A stretch of 64,000 nucleotides of DNA from Mesonia mobilis DSM 19841 (GTDB lineage: Bacteria > Bacteroidota > Bacteroidia > Flavobacteriales > Flavobacteriaceae): positions 62,001 through 126,000 of the forward strand of contig NZ_AUHX01000006.1 of assembly GCF_000423405.1 (NCBI RefSeq). The letters run 5' to 3'. This document shows, in pieces, positions 31,520 to 40,254 of this stretch (position 1 is the stretch's first letter; each line of letters starts with the position of its first letter). The notes beneath the pieces were generated by a model. It saw nothing but the letters and a program-made list of their open reading frames with translations, did no database searches and was not told where the DNA came from. Both the position numbers and the translations under genes were made by a program.

Positions 31520-33829
31520 TTACTTTTTTAAATTGAAAGTACTTGTAAATTCAAAATCTGAACTTGGCGCAATTCCTACTTCAAATTCACCTGGTTCTGC
31601 TACATATTCTAAGCTGCTGTTGTAGAATTTTAAATCTTCTGCTGAAATGGTAAATTCTACCGTTTTCGATTCTCCTTTCTTTAAACTGATCTTTTGGAAA
31701 CCAATAAGTTGCTTTTGTGGTGGCGTAATACTTCTCACTTTATCGTGAATGTAAAGCTGAACTACTTCTTCACCATCATAATCTCCGGTATTGGTAACCG
31801 TAGTACTTACGGTGATGTTGCCGCTCATATTCATTTCTTCAGAAGAAAGTTTTGTTGCTCCATATTCAAATTCAGTATAACTTAAACCATAACCAAAAGG
31901 ATAAAGCGGAGAGTTATCTACATCTAAATATTTCGATTTAAATTTTTCGAAACCTTCTTGAGTCCCCGGTCTCCCGGTAGTTTTCATTGAATAATATACC
32001 GGTACTTGCCCTACATTTCTTGGCCAAGATGCCGTTAATTTTCCTGAAGGATTGTAATCTCCAAAAATCACATCTCCAATTGCATTCCCGGCTTCAACAC
32101 CCGAATGCCAAACCTGAAGAATATCTACCGGAAGTTGTGCTTCTTCTGAAATATTTAAAGGACGACCACTCATTAATACCAATACCATCGGTTTTCCTGT
32201 TTTAGCCAATTCACGAATCAATACTTTTTGACTTTCCGGGATTAACAGATCGGTTTTACTAGAGGCTTCACCACTCATTTCTGAAGCTTCACCAACCGCT
32301 GCCACAATTACATCGGCATCTTTAGCCACTTTTAAGGCTTTTGCTAAAAGTTCTTCTGGTGATTCTTCGCTAATTTCAACTTTAGGTCCAAAAACATTTA
32401 CGTTTTTAGCCATTTGCTCATCATTTGTAATATTTGCTCCTTTAGCGTAAGTGATTTTCGCTTTTGGAGCTACATTTTTTAAACCTTCTAACACCGGAAT
32501 TGCGTTCTTGAAGTCGCCTGTTGGAGACCAAGTTCCCGGCATATTAGATTGGTTATTTCCTAACGGACCGATTAAGGCAATTTTAGCTTTCTTATCGATC
32601 GGAAGTACGTTTTGATCATTCTTCAACAACACAAAAGAACGCGCTGCTGCTTTTCTCGCTAGAGCTCTGTGTTCTTTGGTTAGAATGTCTTTTTTAACAC
32701 GCTTTTTATCTAAGTATTTGTAAGGATCTTCAAATAAACCTAGCTTATATTTTGCTTCTAAAATTCTTCTGGCAGCAGTGGTAATTTCTTCTTCGGTTAC
32801 TCTTCCTTCTTCTAAAGATTTTTTCAAAGTGGTTACAAATCCTTCACCTACCATATCCATATCTAAACCTGCTTTTAAAGCTAAAGCAGAAACGTCTTGT
32901 AAATCTCCCATTCCGTGGGCGATCATTTCATTTAAAGAAGTATAATCTGAAACTACAAAACCATCAAAACCCCATTGCTCACGTAATAATTCGGTTAACA
33001 ACCATCTGTTTCCTGTGGCAGGAACACCATCTACATCGTTAAATGAGCTCATTACACTCGCCACACCGGCATCGACTGCTGCTTTGTAAGGAGGTAAATA
33101 TTGGTTAAACATTTTTACACGGCTCATATCTACCGTGTTGTAATCTCTTCCTGCTTCTGGAGCTCCGTATAAAGCAAAGTGTTTTACGGTTGCCAGCATC
33201 GTATTGGTTTCGGTTAGATCCATACCTTGGTAACCTTCTACCATCGCACGAGCGATCTGCGAACCTAAATACGCATCTTCTCCGGCGCCTTCAGCTACAC
33301 GACCCCAACGCGGATCGCGAGAAACATCGACCATTGGAGAAAAGTTCCAGTTAATACCATCGGCAGTTGCTTCTTTAGCGGCCACTTGCGCGGTTTGCTT
33401 TAATAACTCCATATCCCAACTTGAAGCTGAACCTAACGGAATTGGAAAGGTGGTTTTGTACCCGTGAATTACATCGGAACCGATCAATAACGGAATACCT
33501 AAACGGGTATCGTTTACCGCATATTCTTGAGCGATCTTAATTTTCTCTGGACCTGAAACACCGAATAAACCGCCTACTTTTCCGTCTTTAATTTTTTGCT
33601 GAACGTTATCACTTACTACAGCTCCAGTAGCAACGCCGCCACCGGGAGTTAATAAGTTTAACTGACCTATTTTTTCATCAATCGTCATTTTTTCTAATAG
33701 CGAATTGACTTTTTGGTCCATCTCGGTTTTGTTGATTTTTGGACCGGTATAGGTATTTTCTTTTTGCTGCGCGCTAAGTGTAAAACTTAGGAAACTTAAC
33801 GAAACCGCTGCGATTGTTTTCTTGATCAT
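31520..33829 (-). CDS. GH3 beta-glucosidase, BglX-like
   Basis: This 769-aa enzyme has a signal peptide (1-20) and the GH3 order: TIM-barrel domain, alpha/beta sandwich, then a fibronectin-III-like end. The nucleophile Asp is in FVVSDYTSL (about 293) and the likely acid/base Glu in EMSGEASSKTD (about 515-520). It cuts terminal beta-glucose from oligosaccharides in the periplasm. GH3 enzymes of this type are known to act on sophorooligosaccharides in Bacteroides, which agrees with the GH144 neighbours. It is 10 nt behind the sulfatase gene. Confidence 0.93.
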   Translation of the reverse strand: MIKKTIAAVSLSFLSFTLSAQQKENTYTGPKINKTEMDQKVNSLLEKMTIDEKIGQLNLLTPGGGVATGAVVSDNVQQKIKDGKVGGLFGVSGPEKIKIAQEYAVNDTRLGIPLLIGSDVIHGYKTTFPIPLGSASSWDMELLKQTAQVAAKEATADGINWNFSPMVDVSRDPRWGRVAEGAGEDAYLGSQIARAMVEGYQGMDLTETNTMLATVKHFALYGAPEAGRDYNTVDMSRVKMFNQYLPPYKAAVDAGVASVMSSFNDVDGVPATGNRWLLTELLREQWGFDGFVVSDYTSLNEMIAHGMGDLQDVSALALKAGLDMDMVGEGFVTTLKKSLEEGRVTEEEITTAARRILEAKYKLGLFEDPYKYLDKKRVKKDILTKEHRALARKAAARSFVLLKNDQNVLPIDKKAKIALIGPLGNNQSNMPGTWSPTGDFKNAIPVLEGLKNVAPKAKITYAKGANITNDEQMAKNVNVFGPKVEISEESPEELLAKALKVAKDADVIVAAVGEASEMSGEASSKTDLLIPESQKVLIRELAKTGKPMVLVLMSGRPLNISEEAQLPVDILQVWHSGVEAGNAIGDVIFGDYNPSGKLTASWPRNVGQVPVYYSMKTTGRPGTQEGFEKFKSKYLDVDNSPLYPFGYGLSYTEFEYGATKLSSEEMNMSGNITVSTTVTNTGDYDGEEVVQLYIHDKVRSITPPQKQLIGFQKISLKKGESKTVEFTISAEDLKFYNSSLEYVAEPGEFEVGIAPSSDFEFTSTFNLKK

Positions 33830-33839
33830 AACTGTAGGT

Positions 33840-35486
33840 TTATTTTATAGGGGTTCCTCTTAATCTTTCAAAATTTTTATAGGCTTGATCTACTTTTTCT
33901 TTTGGAGTAGTTTCAAACTCTTTTTCGGTAACTTGATAATGTTGCTGAACTGAATCTAATTTTTGATGCATCATTTCAACTTCATCTTGATATTCTTCGG
34001 CATTAATCAGGTTGTTTTGTTCTTTTGGGTCTTTTTCTAAATCGTAAAATTCCCAAGTATCAATATCATCGTAAAAATGAATAAGCTTGTAGCGATCGGT
34101 TTTAATTCCGTATTGCCGTTTTACCATATGAAATGCCGGGAAATCGTAGTAATGATAATAAATAACATCTCTACCAATTTCAGCTTCTTCACCGTAAAGC
34201 ACTTTTTTAAATGAAATTCCTTGCATGTCTTCCGGAATTTCTATTCCTGCCATATCTAAAAAGGTAGGAGCGAAATCTAAATTTTGTGTCATTTCAGAAA
34301 TCACTGAACCGGCTTCAATCTCTTTAGGATATTGCATTAACAGCGGCATTCTAAACGAAGTTTCGTACATATAACGCTTGTCGAACCAACCGTTTTCGCC
34401 TAAATAGAATCCTTGATCTGAAGTGTAAACCACTAAGGTATTTTCATCTAAACCTTGGGCTTCTAAGTAATCTAAAATGCGCCCAACGCTTTCATCTACT
34501 GAAGCGATCGTTGCCATATATTCTCTTAAGTAGCGCTGACCTTTCCACTTGGCTAAATCTTTACCGTGTAGATCTTTTTCCCAAAACGCATCGTTTTTAG
34601 GTCGGTAAGCAGCATTCCATTTTTCTTTTTGCTCAGCGGTCATTCGCTTAAAATCATCTTTCCAAGGATTGGCTGCTAACGAGTCGGTCCCTTTATGTTT
34701 GCTTAGTTTTAGGTCGTGACCTTCATACATATCTTCATAAATGGTTTGCAATTGCTCTTCTGCCGCTTGCTGATTTTCAAAATCTGGGAAATATGTATCC
34801 GGCAAAGGAAATTCAACTGAATCGTACAAAGTAGTATGGCGTAAAGCAGGCATCCAATTACGGTGCGGCGCTTTGTGATGAACCATTAAAAAGAAGGGTT
34901 GTTCTTCATTTCGCTGCTTCATCCAATCGATAGAATAATCGGTGATGAGATCTTGCGCATAACCGGTAACTCGTGTGGTATCTTCCGCAGTAATAAAATC
35001 TGGATTATAATATTTTCCCTGATCGTCTAAAATTTTCCAATAATCGAAACCTGTAGGTTCGTCAGACAAATGCCATTTACCAATAACCGCGGTTTGATAA
35101 CCATTTTGCTGAAGAATTTTCGGCAAAGTTTGCTGCGTGTTATCGAAGCGTTCACCATTCATTCTAAAACCGTTTTGGTGACTGTGTTTCCCGGTTAAAA
35201 TTACTGCACGACTTGGCCCACAAAGTGAATTGGTATTGTAATTTTGGTTGAAAATAGCTCCGTTCTTAGCCAAACGATCGATGTTGGGAGTAGGAGCAAG
35301 TTTACCTATTTCGCTTCCGTAAGCACTTATCGCTTTCACCGCGTGATCATCGGCCATAATAAACACGATATTCGGCTTTTGATTTGCTTCTGTCTTTTCA
35401 GCTTTTTTTTCTTCGGAAGAATTGTCTTTACAACCGATTAAAACTGTTAAGCAAAGAAATGCGAATATGTTGAGGCTAAATTTCAT
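33840..35486 (-). CDS. Sulfatase (S1 family, formylglycine-type) lipoprotein
   Basis: This 548-aa lipoprotein (lipobox LIGC, Cys19) has the sulfatase signature LCGPSRAVILTGK with C89 as the residue turned into formylglycine, metal-site aspartates in IMADDHA, and IGKWHLSDEP. The C-terminal half ends in YDLEKDPKEQNNL, common in sulfatases of the N-acetylglucosamine-6-sulfate or N-sulfoglucosamine type. No sulfatase-maturing enzyme is in the window. It is 6 nt behind the second GH144 gene and so in the PUL operon, odd for a beta-glucan; a phosphodiester or other ester is another possible substrate. Confidence 0.9.
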   Translation of the reverse strand: MKFSLNIFAFLCLTVLIGCKDNSSEEKKAEKTEANQKPNIVFIMADDHAVKAISAYGSEIGKLAPTPNIDRLAKNGAIFNQNYNTNSLCGPSRAVILTGKHSHQNGFRMNGERFDNTQQTLPKILQQNGYQTAVIGKWHLSDEPTGFDYWKILDDQGKYYNPDFITAEDTTRVTGYAQDLITDYSIDWMKQRNEEQPFFLMVHHKAPHRNWMPALRHTTLYDSVEFPLPDTYFPDFENQQAAEEQLQTIYEDMYEGHDLKLSKHKGTDSLAANPWKDDFKRMTAEQKEKWNAAYRPKNDAFWEKDLHGKDLAKWKGQRYLREYMATIASVDESVGRILDYLEAQGLDENTLVVYTSDQGFYLGENGWFDKRYMYETSFRMPLLMQYPKEIEAGSVISEMTQNLDFAPTFLDMAGIEIPEDMQGISFKKVLYGEEAEIGRDVIYYHYYDFPAFHMVKRQYGIKTDRYKLIHFYDDIDTWEFYDLEKDPKEQNNLINAEEYQDEVEMMHQKLDSVQQHYQVTEKEFETTPKEKVDQAYKNFERLRGTPIK

Positions 35487-35492
35487 TTCTTA

Positions 35493-36890
35493 TTATTTTG
35501 AATAGGTAAAACCAAGTTTATCTAAACCTTGCTGAACTTCTGGAGCTTGCATAAACAAGTCCCAAATTAATCCGGTTCTGTAATTCTCGATCATCACGAT
35601 CATCGGCCCTTGATCGATCGCTAAATATCTTTTGGCTGCCCATTCACCGTTATCTAAGCTAAAAGCATCGTAAAATCCGGCAGGACCCCAAGTAAGTTCA
35701 TTTAAATCGGTATAAAAATGACGAATAGCACGCATCGATTCTTCCGGCGTATATGGCAAAGAACTCACAGCTGCGGTTGGAGAGACTACTCCACGATCAT
35801 CATCTGGAGAATGTGCTGCATAGCCAATACCACCATCTTTATTCTTCGTATAACTAGCGGTTAATCCCCAGGAATCTTTACCGTAAGTTTTTGAATTTTT
35901 CGGGTTTTCTTGGCAGTATTCGTAATTGATCTTTGAGTGATTTACATTTAAATCCCAATAATTGGCGTATTTGTCTTCTAATCCTTTTGGATTTAAACCT
36001 AAATACGAGTAATGTGCCCAAAATAAAGGCCCACCTTTGTCGCCAACGGTATTGTGTTTTAAAATTAGTGGAATTCCGTAGGCTTCTTTATCGGTGGTGA
36101 TGTTTCCGCCACGTGCCCAACCTTCGTGGTAAACTTCCGGTTTGATGCTATGTTTTGGAGAGGATGCTGCCATTACGTAAGTAATTAAACATTCATTATA
36201 ACCTTCAATCATAAAATTCTTTTCGAACTCATAATCTGGTGACCAGTGCCAAAAGATGCCGTTTTTGTTATTCGTGTACCAATTCCATTCGATACCGTTC
36301 CACAGCTTATTGAATTTTTCAGCTACGGCTTTTTCTTTCTCGTTTCCGTTTTTAAGGTATTCTCTTACCACGATAAAACCTTGTGCTAAAAAAGAGGTTT
36401 CAACAATATCGCCACCATTATCTTTACTATCTGAACCGAAACTTTCGGTATTGGCAGTTTCCCCATCGATCCAATGTGGCCAAGCTCCGTGATAACGAGG
36501 TGTATTTTCTAAGAAATTGGCAATTTTGTCTAAACGATTTACGGCTTCTTCACGATCGATAAAGTTTCTCTCCATGCCGACAACGATGCCCATTAAACCA
36601 AAGCCAGAACCTCCGGTGGTAACCGTTTGAGGATCTTTGTTTGGATAATTACCATCAGGATGAAAACGCTCTCTTCCTAAGCCTGAGTTAGGTTCAGCAT
36701 AATCCCAAAAATATTTTAAGGCTTGCTTTTGTACGATATCTAAAAGCTCGTCATCGCTTAATTGCGTAGCATCTTTTTCAGTTTTATTAATCTCTTCAGA
36801 AGTAGTTTCACTTGTCTTCGTGTTCTCTTTACAAGCGAAAAAGAATATTAAAGTAAAAACAGTGAATATGTTTAAGCTTAATTTTTTCAT
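35493..36890 (-). CDS. GH144-type glucanase lipoprotein, copy 2
   Basis: This 465-aa protein has a lipoprotein signal (FFFAC, Cys19) and a single (alpha/alpha)6-barrel Glycoamylase domain (PF10091). Marks are LKYFWDYAEPNSGLGRERFH, TTGGSGFGLMGIVVGMER, WAHYSYLGLNP and EESMRAIRHFY. The group founding GH144 is endo-beta-1,2-glucanase. I start at the ATG at 36890 before MKKLSLNIF; an upstream in-frame start at 36974 would lie inside the esterase gene. It is closely related to copy 1 at 37621-38991 and separated from it by the esterase. Confidence 0.85.
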   Translation of the reverse strand: MKKLSLNIFTVFTLIFFFACKENTKTSETTSEEINKTEKDATQLSDDELLDIVQKQALKYFWDYAEPNSGLGRERFHPDGNYPNKDPQTVTTGGSGFGLMGIVVGMERNFIDREEAVNRLDKIANFLENTPRYHGAWPHWIDGETANTESFGSDSKDNGGDIVETSFLAQGFIVVREYLKNGNEKEKAVAEKFNKLWNGIEWNWYTNNKNGIFWHWSPDYEFEKNFMIEGYNECLITYVMAASSPKHSIKPEVYHEGWARGGNITTDKEAYGIPLILKHNTVGDKGGPLFWAHYSYLGLNPKGLEDKYANYWDLNVNHSKINYEYCQENPKNSKTYGKDSWGLTASYTKNKDGGIGYAAHSPDDDRGVVSPTAAVSSLPYTPEESMRAIRHFYTDLNELTWGPAGFYDAFSLDNGEWAAKRYLAIDQGPMIVMIENYRTGLIWDLFMQAPEVQQGLDKLGFTYSK

Positions 36891-36897
36891 TGTAAGT

Positions 36898-37611
36898 TTA
36901 TTGTTTTTGGCTGAGTAACCACTCGTAAAATTCGGGATTGTTGTAGGTCTCTGTCCAACTGTTATGATTGGCAAAAGGATAAACTGTGTATTTTACATGT
37001 TGATTTCCGGCTTTGTGTAAGGCCATTACCATCTTATTACTGTTTTCTGGCAGGACAACATCGTCTAAAGCTCCGTGGAAAATCCAGATCGGCATATTTT
37101 TTAGATGTTGCGCATTTCTATAAATAGGTCTGTAAATAGCTCCGCAAACCGGTGCCATTGCTGCAAAAAGTTCTGGATATTCACCTCCGACAGCCCAAGT
37201 ACCATAACCACCCATACTTAAACCGGTGAGATAAACTCTAGACGCATCGATGTTGTATTTTTTGATGATCGATTTAATTAATCCTGCTACTTGATGAGGT
37301 TGCCAATAAGTTTCAGCAGGACATTGTGGAGCAAGAATAACCGCATCGATCTCATTTCCTTTTTGCATATAATCAAAAGGACCGTGAACTTTTACTTTAT
37401 CTAGATCTCTACCTCTCTCGCCGGCTCCATGCAGAAAAACGATTAACGGATAATCTTTTTTTGAAGATTTATAATCTTCCGGAGTGTAAAGCAGATAGCC
37501 TAATTCGGTTTCGATTTCTACTTTCTCTTTAAATTTTTTCTTCTCTATTTGAGCAGAGGCAGAATTAATTCCGAAGGCTATAAATAAGAGTAAAAGCGTT
37601 AATTTTTTCAT
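36898..37611 (-). CDS. Secreted alpha/beta-hydrolase (esterase)
   Basis: This 237-aa protein has a signal peptide (1-20, ending SASAQ) and one alpha/beta-hydrolase fold with the nucleophile elbow GLSMGGYGTW, the acid in ALDDVVLP and His in FANHNSWTE. Such small secreted prolyl-oligopeptidase-like or carboxylesterase-type proteins in PULs usually remove acyl groups. It lies between the two GH144 genes, spaced 7 and 9 nt, clearly in the same operon. On beta-1,2-glucans it might remove succinyl or acetyl groups (inference). Confidence 0.85.
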   Translation of the reverse strand: MKKLTLLLLFIAFGINSASAQIEKKKFKEKVEIETELGYLLYTPEDYKSSKKDYPLIVFLHGAGERGRDLDKVKVHGPFDYMQKGNEIDAVILAPQCPAETYWQPHQVAGLIKSIIKKYNIDASRVYLTGLSMGGYGTWAVGGEYPELFAAMAPVCGAIYRPIYRNAQHLKNMPIWIFHGALDDVVLPENSNKMVMALHKAGNQHVKYTVYPFANHNSWTETYNNPEFYEWLLSQKQ

Positions 37612-37620
37612 TTGATTTTT

Positions 37621-38991
37621 TTAATAGGTAAATCCTAGATTATCAAGTCCGTTTTGTATTTCGGGTGCTTGCATAAATAGATCCCAGATTAAACCGGTTC
37701 TATAATTTTCAATCATTACGATCATTGGTCCTTGATCGATCGCTAAGTAGCGCTCTGCTGCCCAATCGTTTCCGATTAAACTTACTGCATCATAAAAACC
37801 AGCCGGACCCCAGCTAAGGCTATGGTGGTTTTCATATAAATTATGCATAAACGCAAGTGATTCTTCCGGAGTATATGGGATGGAACTCACTGCTGCGGTT
37901 GGAGAAATGATACCACGATCGTTGGTTGGCGAATGTGCGGTATAACCAATTGTACCATCATCATTTCTGGTATAACTTGCGGTTAAGCCCCAAAAGTCTT
38001 CGCCGTAACCTGCAAAATTTGAAGGATTATCAACACAATAATTGTAGTTAATTAATGTGTGATTTTGGTTGAGTTGCCAGTAGTTTGCGTACTGATCTGA
38101 TAAGTTTCTAGGATCTAAACCTAAATACGAATAGTGTGCCCAGAATAAAGGTCCGCCATATTGTAAATGACCATTATGTCTTAAAACAAGTGGTAAACCA
38201 TAGGTTGAATTACTAGCTGTAATATTACCATTTCTAGCCCAACCTTGATGATAGGCTTGTGCATCAATCGCGTGATCTGGAGAGGAAGCTGCCATGACGT
38301 AAGTGATTAAACATTCGTTATAACCTTCGAGTGGCATATTCATTTGAAATTGGTAGTTTGGTGACCAATGCCAGTATAGAACATCTTCACCATTAGTATA
38401 CCATTCCCAGTCGATCCCTTTCCAAAGCTCGTCGTATTTTTGTGCAATCGCCTGTTCTTCTGGCGTACCGTTTTTCAGGTATTCTCTTACCACAATCATC
38501 CCTTGTGCTAAAAAAGAAGTTTCAACTAAATCTCCGCCATCATCCATTGGGCTAAAGGGTTGTGTGTTTCCTGTTTCGCCATTGATCCAATGTGACCAAG
38601 CGCCGTGAAAACGATCGGTGTTTGCTAAAAAATCTGCAATATTATCTAAACGCTCTAAAGCTTCTGCTCTAGACACAATACCTCTTTCTACACCTACAAT
38701 CATTGCCATTAAACCAAAGCCGGAACCACCGGTAGTAACAGTTGGGTCTGTACCTTCATTTGGGTGATAACGTTCCCTGGCCATTTGCGAATTAGGTTCT
38801 GCAAAATCCCAGAAATATTTGAAAGTTTCTGTTTGTACGATATCTAATAACTCTTCGTCGCTAACAGGATCTACTTCGGGACCTTCTTCACCAGTATATG
38901 GATCTTCATAAGTATAGTTATCTTCTTCAGAACAACTAATAAAAAAAATTAGGCTGAATAAAAATAGTATTGAAATGCGTAGGTTTTTCAT
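37621..38991 (-). CDS. GH144-type glucanase lipoprotein, copy 1
   Basis: This 456-aa protein has a lipoprotein signal (FFISC, Cys20) with an acidic linker after it (SEEDNYTYED), typical of surface-exposed Bacteroidetes lipoproteins, and a Glycoamylase/GH144 domain with TTGGSGFGLMAMIVGVERG and the near-identical tail RYLAIDQGPMIVMIENYRTG of copy 2. I use the ATG at 38991 because the longer frame (to 39036) adds residues before a perfect lipoprotein signal. As the outer-surface copy it may make the first cuts of the polymer; it follows a 148-nt gap with a hairpin. Confidence 0.85.
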   Translation of the reverse strand: MKNLRISILFLFSLIFFISCSEEDNYTYEDPYTGEEGPEVDPVSDEELLDIVQTETFKYFWDFAEPNSQMARERYHPNEGTDPTVTTGGSGFGLMAMIVGVERGIVSRAEALERLDNIADFLANTDRFHGAWSHWINGETGNTQPFSPMDDGGDLVETSFLAQGMIVVREYLKNGTPEEQAIAQKYDELWKGIDWEWYTNGEDVLYWHWSPNYQFQMNMPLEGYNECLITYVMAASSPDHAIDAQAYHQGWARNGNITASNSTYGLPLVLRHNGHLQYGGPLFWAHYSYLGLDPRNLSDQYANYWQLNQNHTLINYNYCVDNPSNFAGYGEDFWGLTASYTRNDDGTIGYTAHSPTNDRGIISPTAAVSSIPYTPEESLAFMHNLYENHHSLSWGPAGFYDAVSLIGNDWAAERYLAIDQGPMIVMIENYRTGLIWDLFMQAPEIQNGLDNLGFTY

Positions 38992-39063
38992 AGAAATTAC
39001 AGATAATCTTGAAGAAAGAAAAGTTACTTTCAACAAGTTAATATTGATGAATTTTTAAAATGA

Positions 39064-39104
39064 GATCCCGGAACTAAAAGTTATAGTTCGATTGTTCCGG
39101 GATC
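39064..39104 (-). promoter_or_regulatory. Intercistronic hairpin between the binding and enzyme genes
   Basis: An 11-bp perfect GC-rich stem GATCCCGGAAC/GTTCCGGGATC (39064-39074 with 39094-39104) spans a 19-nt loop. Inside it GAACTA and TAGTTC could pair instead, so two folds compete. The minus-strand 3' side is only weakly T-rich, so it may be a stability or partial termination element dividing SusCD-LamG from the hydrolases. Confidence 0.6.
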
Positions 39105-39139
39105 ATAGCTAATTCAAGTGTTTTAATTAAACACACATT

Positions 39140-40234
39140 TTATTCTTCTGTATACCCCATCACCTCGTTTACTTCTTCCGCAGTTAAAGCTTTATTGAAA
39201 AACCTAAGATCATCCATATAGCTTAAATCAGAAAGGTGTCCCCATTCGGTAAATCCTGGCGCACCAGACATTATAGAAATAAGATCTACACCTTCCCAAC
39301 TCATAGGAGCGTCTAAAGTTGAAGTATTTATAGCCTCTCCGTTAAAATATATAACAGTTTCTGTTTCAGAGATAGTAAAAGCAATATGTGTCCATTCACC
39401 TGAAGATATGTTTGAAGAGCCCGGATCGTTCCAAGCTTCAGCTGAACCATTACCAATATTAAGTTTAAAAACGTCTGTACCTTCTCTGAAAAATCTAAAG
39501 CCACTTGTTCTAAGGTTTTGTGGTCCTTCAGGATTTTCTGGGTTCTGTAATGCACTTGCAGTTATAATGCCTGCTTTTTCTTGATCAGCATCTAATTTAT
39601 ACCAAAAAGTAGCACTAAAAGTTAATGATGTTAAACCCTCGACAGGAGCGGTAAGATATGAATCTGTATTTCCTGCATACGCATTAGAGCCAATTTGTGC
39701 TTCGCCTGCAAAGCCTGGTTCACCAACTGCTGTAATTTCTCGATTGGAAATTAAGTCAGCGTAACCGCCGTTTAAATTCATATAAAAAGCTTCTCCGTCA
39801 AATTGCGGAACATACGGCACTGTTTCTTTACTGAAATTAATGGTTTCTGAAGTAGTATTCCCCGCAATATCGGTTACTGTTACAGTAAGGGTGTATTCTC
39901 CATCACTAAGTTCGTAAGGGACTTCTTTATCTACAATTCTGTAATCCGTAAATTCATCGTAAAATTCGAGTTCTTCGCCGTTTAAGTCTACAGAAATTTC
40001 AGTGATTTCTATATCGTCGGTGGCTTCAAAGGCAATATTAATCATCACAGTTTCAGTAGTGGTCTGGAAATCTGTATCATCACCTGGTGATGTAATTTCT
40101 ACTTCCGGAGCTGCTTGATCTTCTCCCGGATCTACTTTTGTAATATCGTCGATCTCTTCTTGTTGACATGCTGCCGCAATCACTAAAACTAACGATAGCA
40201 AGCTTAATTTTTTAACTATATACTGTTTAAACAT
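39140..40234 (-). CDS. LamG-domain surface lipoprotein (SusE-position)
   Basis: This 364-aa lipoprotein (lipobox AAAC, Cys23) has an acidic surface-export-like tail after the Cys, a bacterial Ig-like domain (about 45-135, ending DIAGNTTSETINF), and a concanavalin-like LamG domain (about 150-355) with FSATFWYKLDAD and WTHIAFTISETETVIYFNGE. It occupies the place of SusE/F-type glycan-binding proteins after SusD, so it probably holds the glucan at the cell surface. It is 20 nt behind the susD gene. Confidence 0.85.
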   Translation of the reverse strand: MFKQYIVKKLSLLSLVLVIAAACQQEEIDDITKVDPGEDQAAPEVEITSPGDDTDFQTTTETVMINIAFEATDDIEITEISVDLNGEELEFYDEFTDYRIVDKEVPYELSDGEYTLTVTVTDIAGNTTSETINFSKETVPYVPQFDGEAFYMNLNGGYADLISNREITAVGEPGFAGEAQIGSNAYAGNTDSYLTAPVEGLTSLTFSATFWYKLDADQEKAGIITASALQNPENPEGPQNLRTSGFRFFREGTDVFKLNIGNGSAEAWNDPGSSNISSGEWTHIAFTISETETVIYFNGEAINTSTLDAPMSWEGVDLISIMSGAPGFTEWGHLSDLSYMDDLRFFNKALTAEEVNEVMGYTEE

Positions 40235-40254
40235 GATCTTCCTTTTTTTAGTTA

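Noticed and set aside
36891-36974. 28-residue N-terminal extension of the GH144 copy 2 gene
   Set aside because: It lies inside the esterase gene and would hide a perfect lipoprotein signal.
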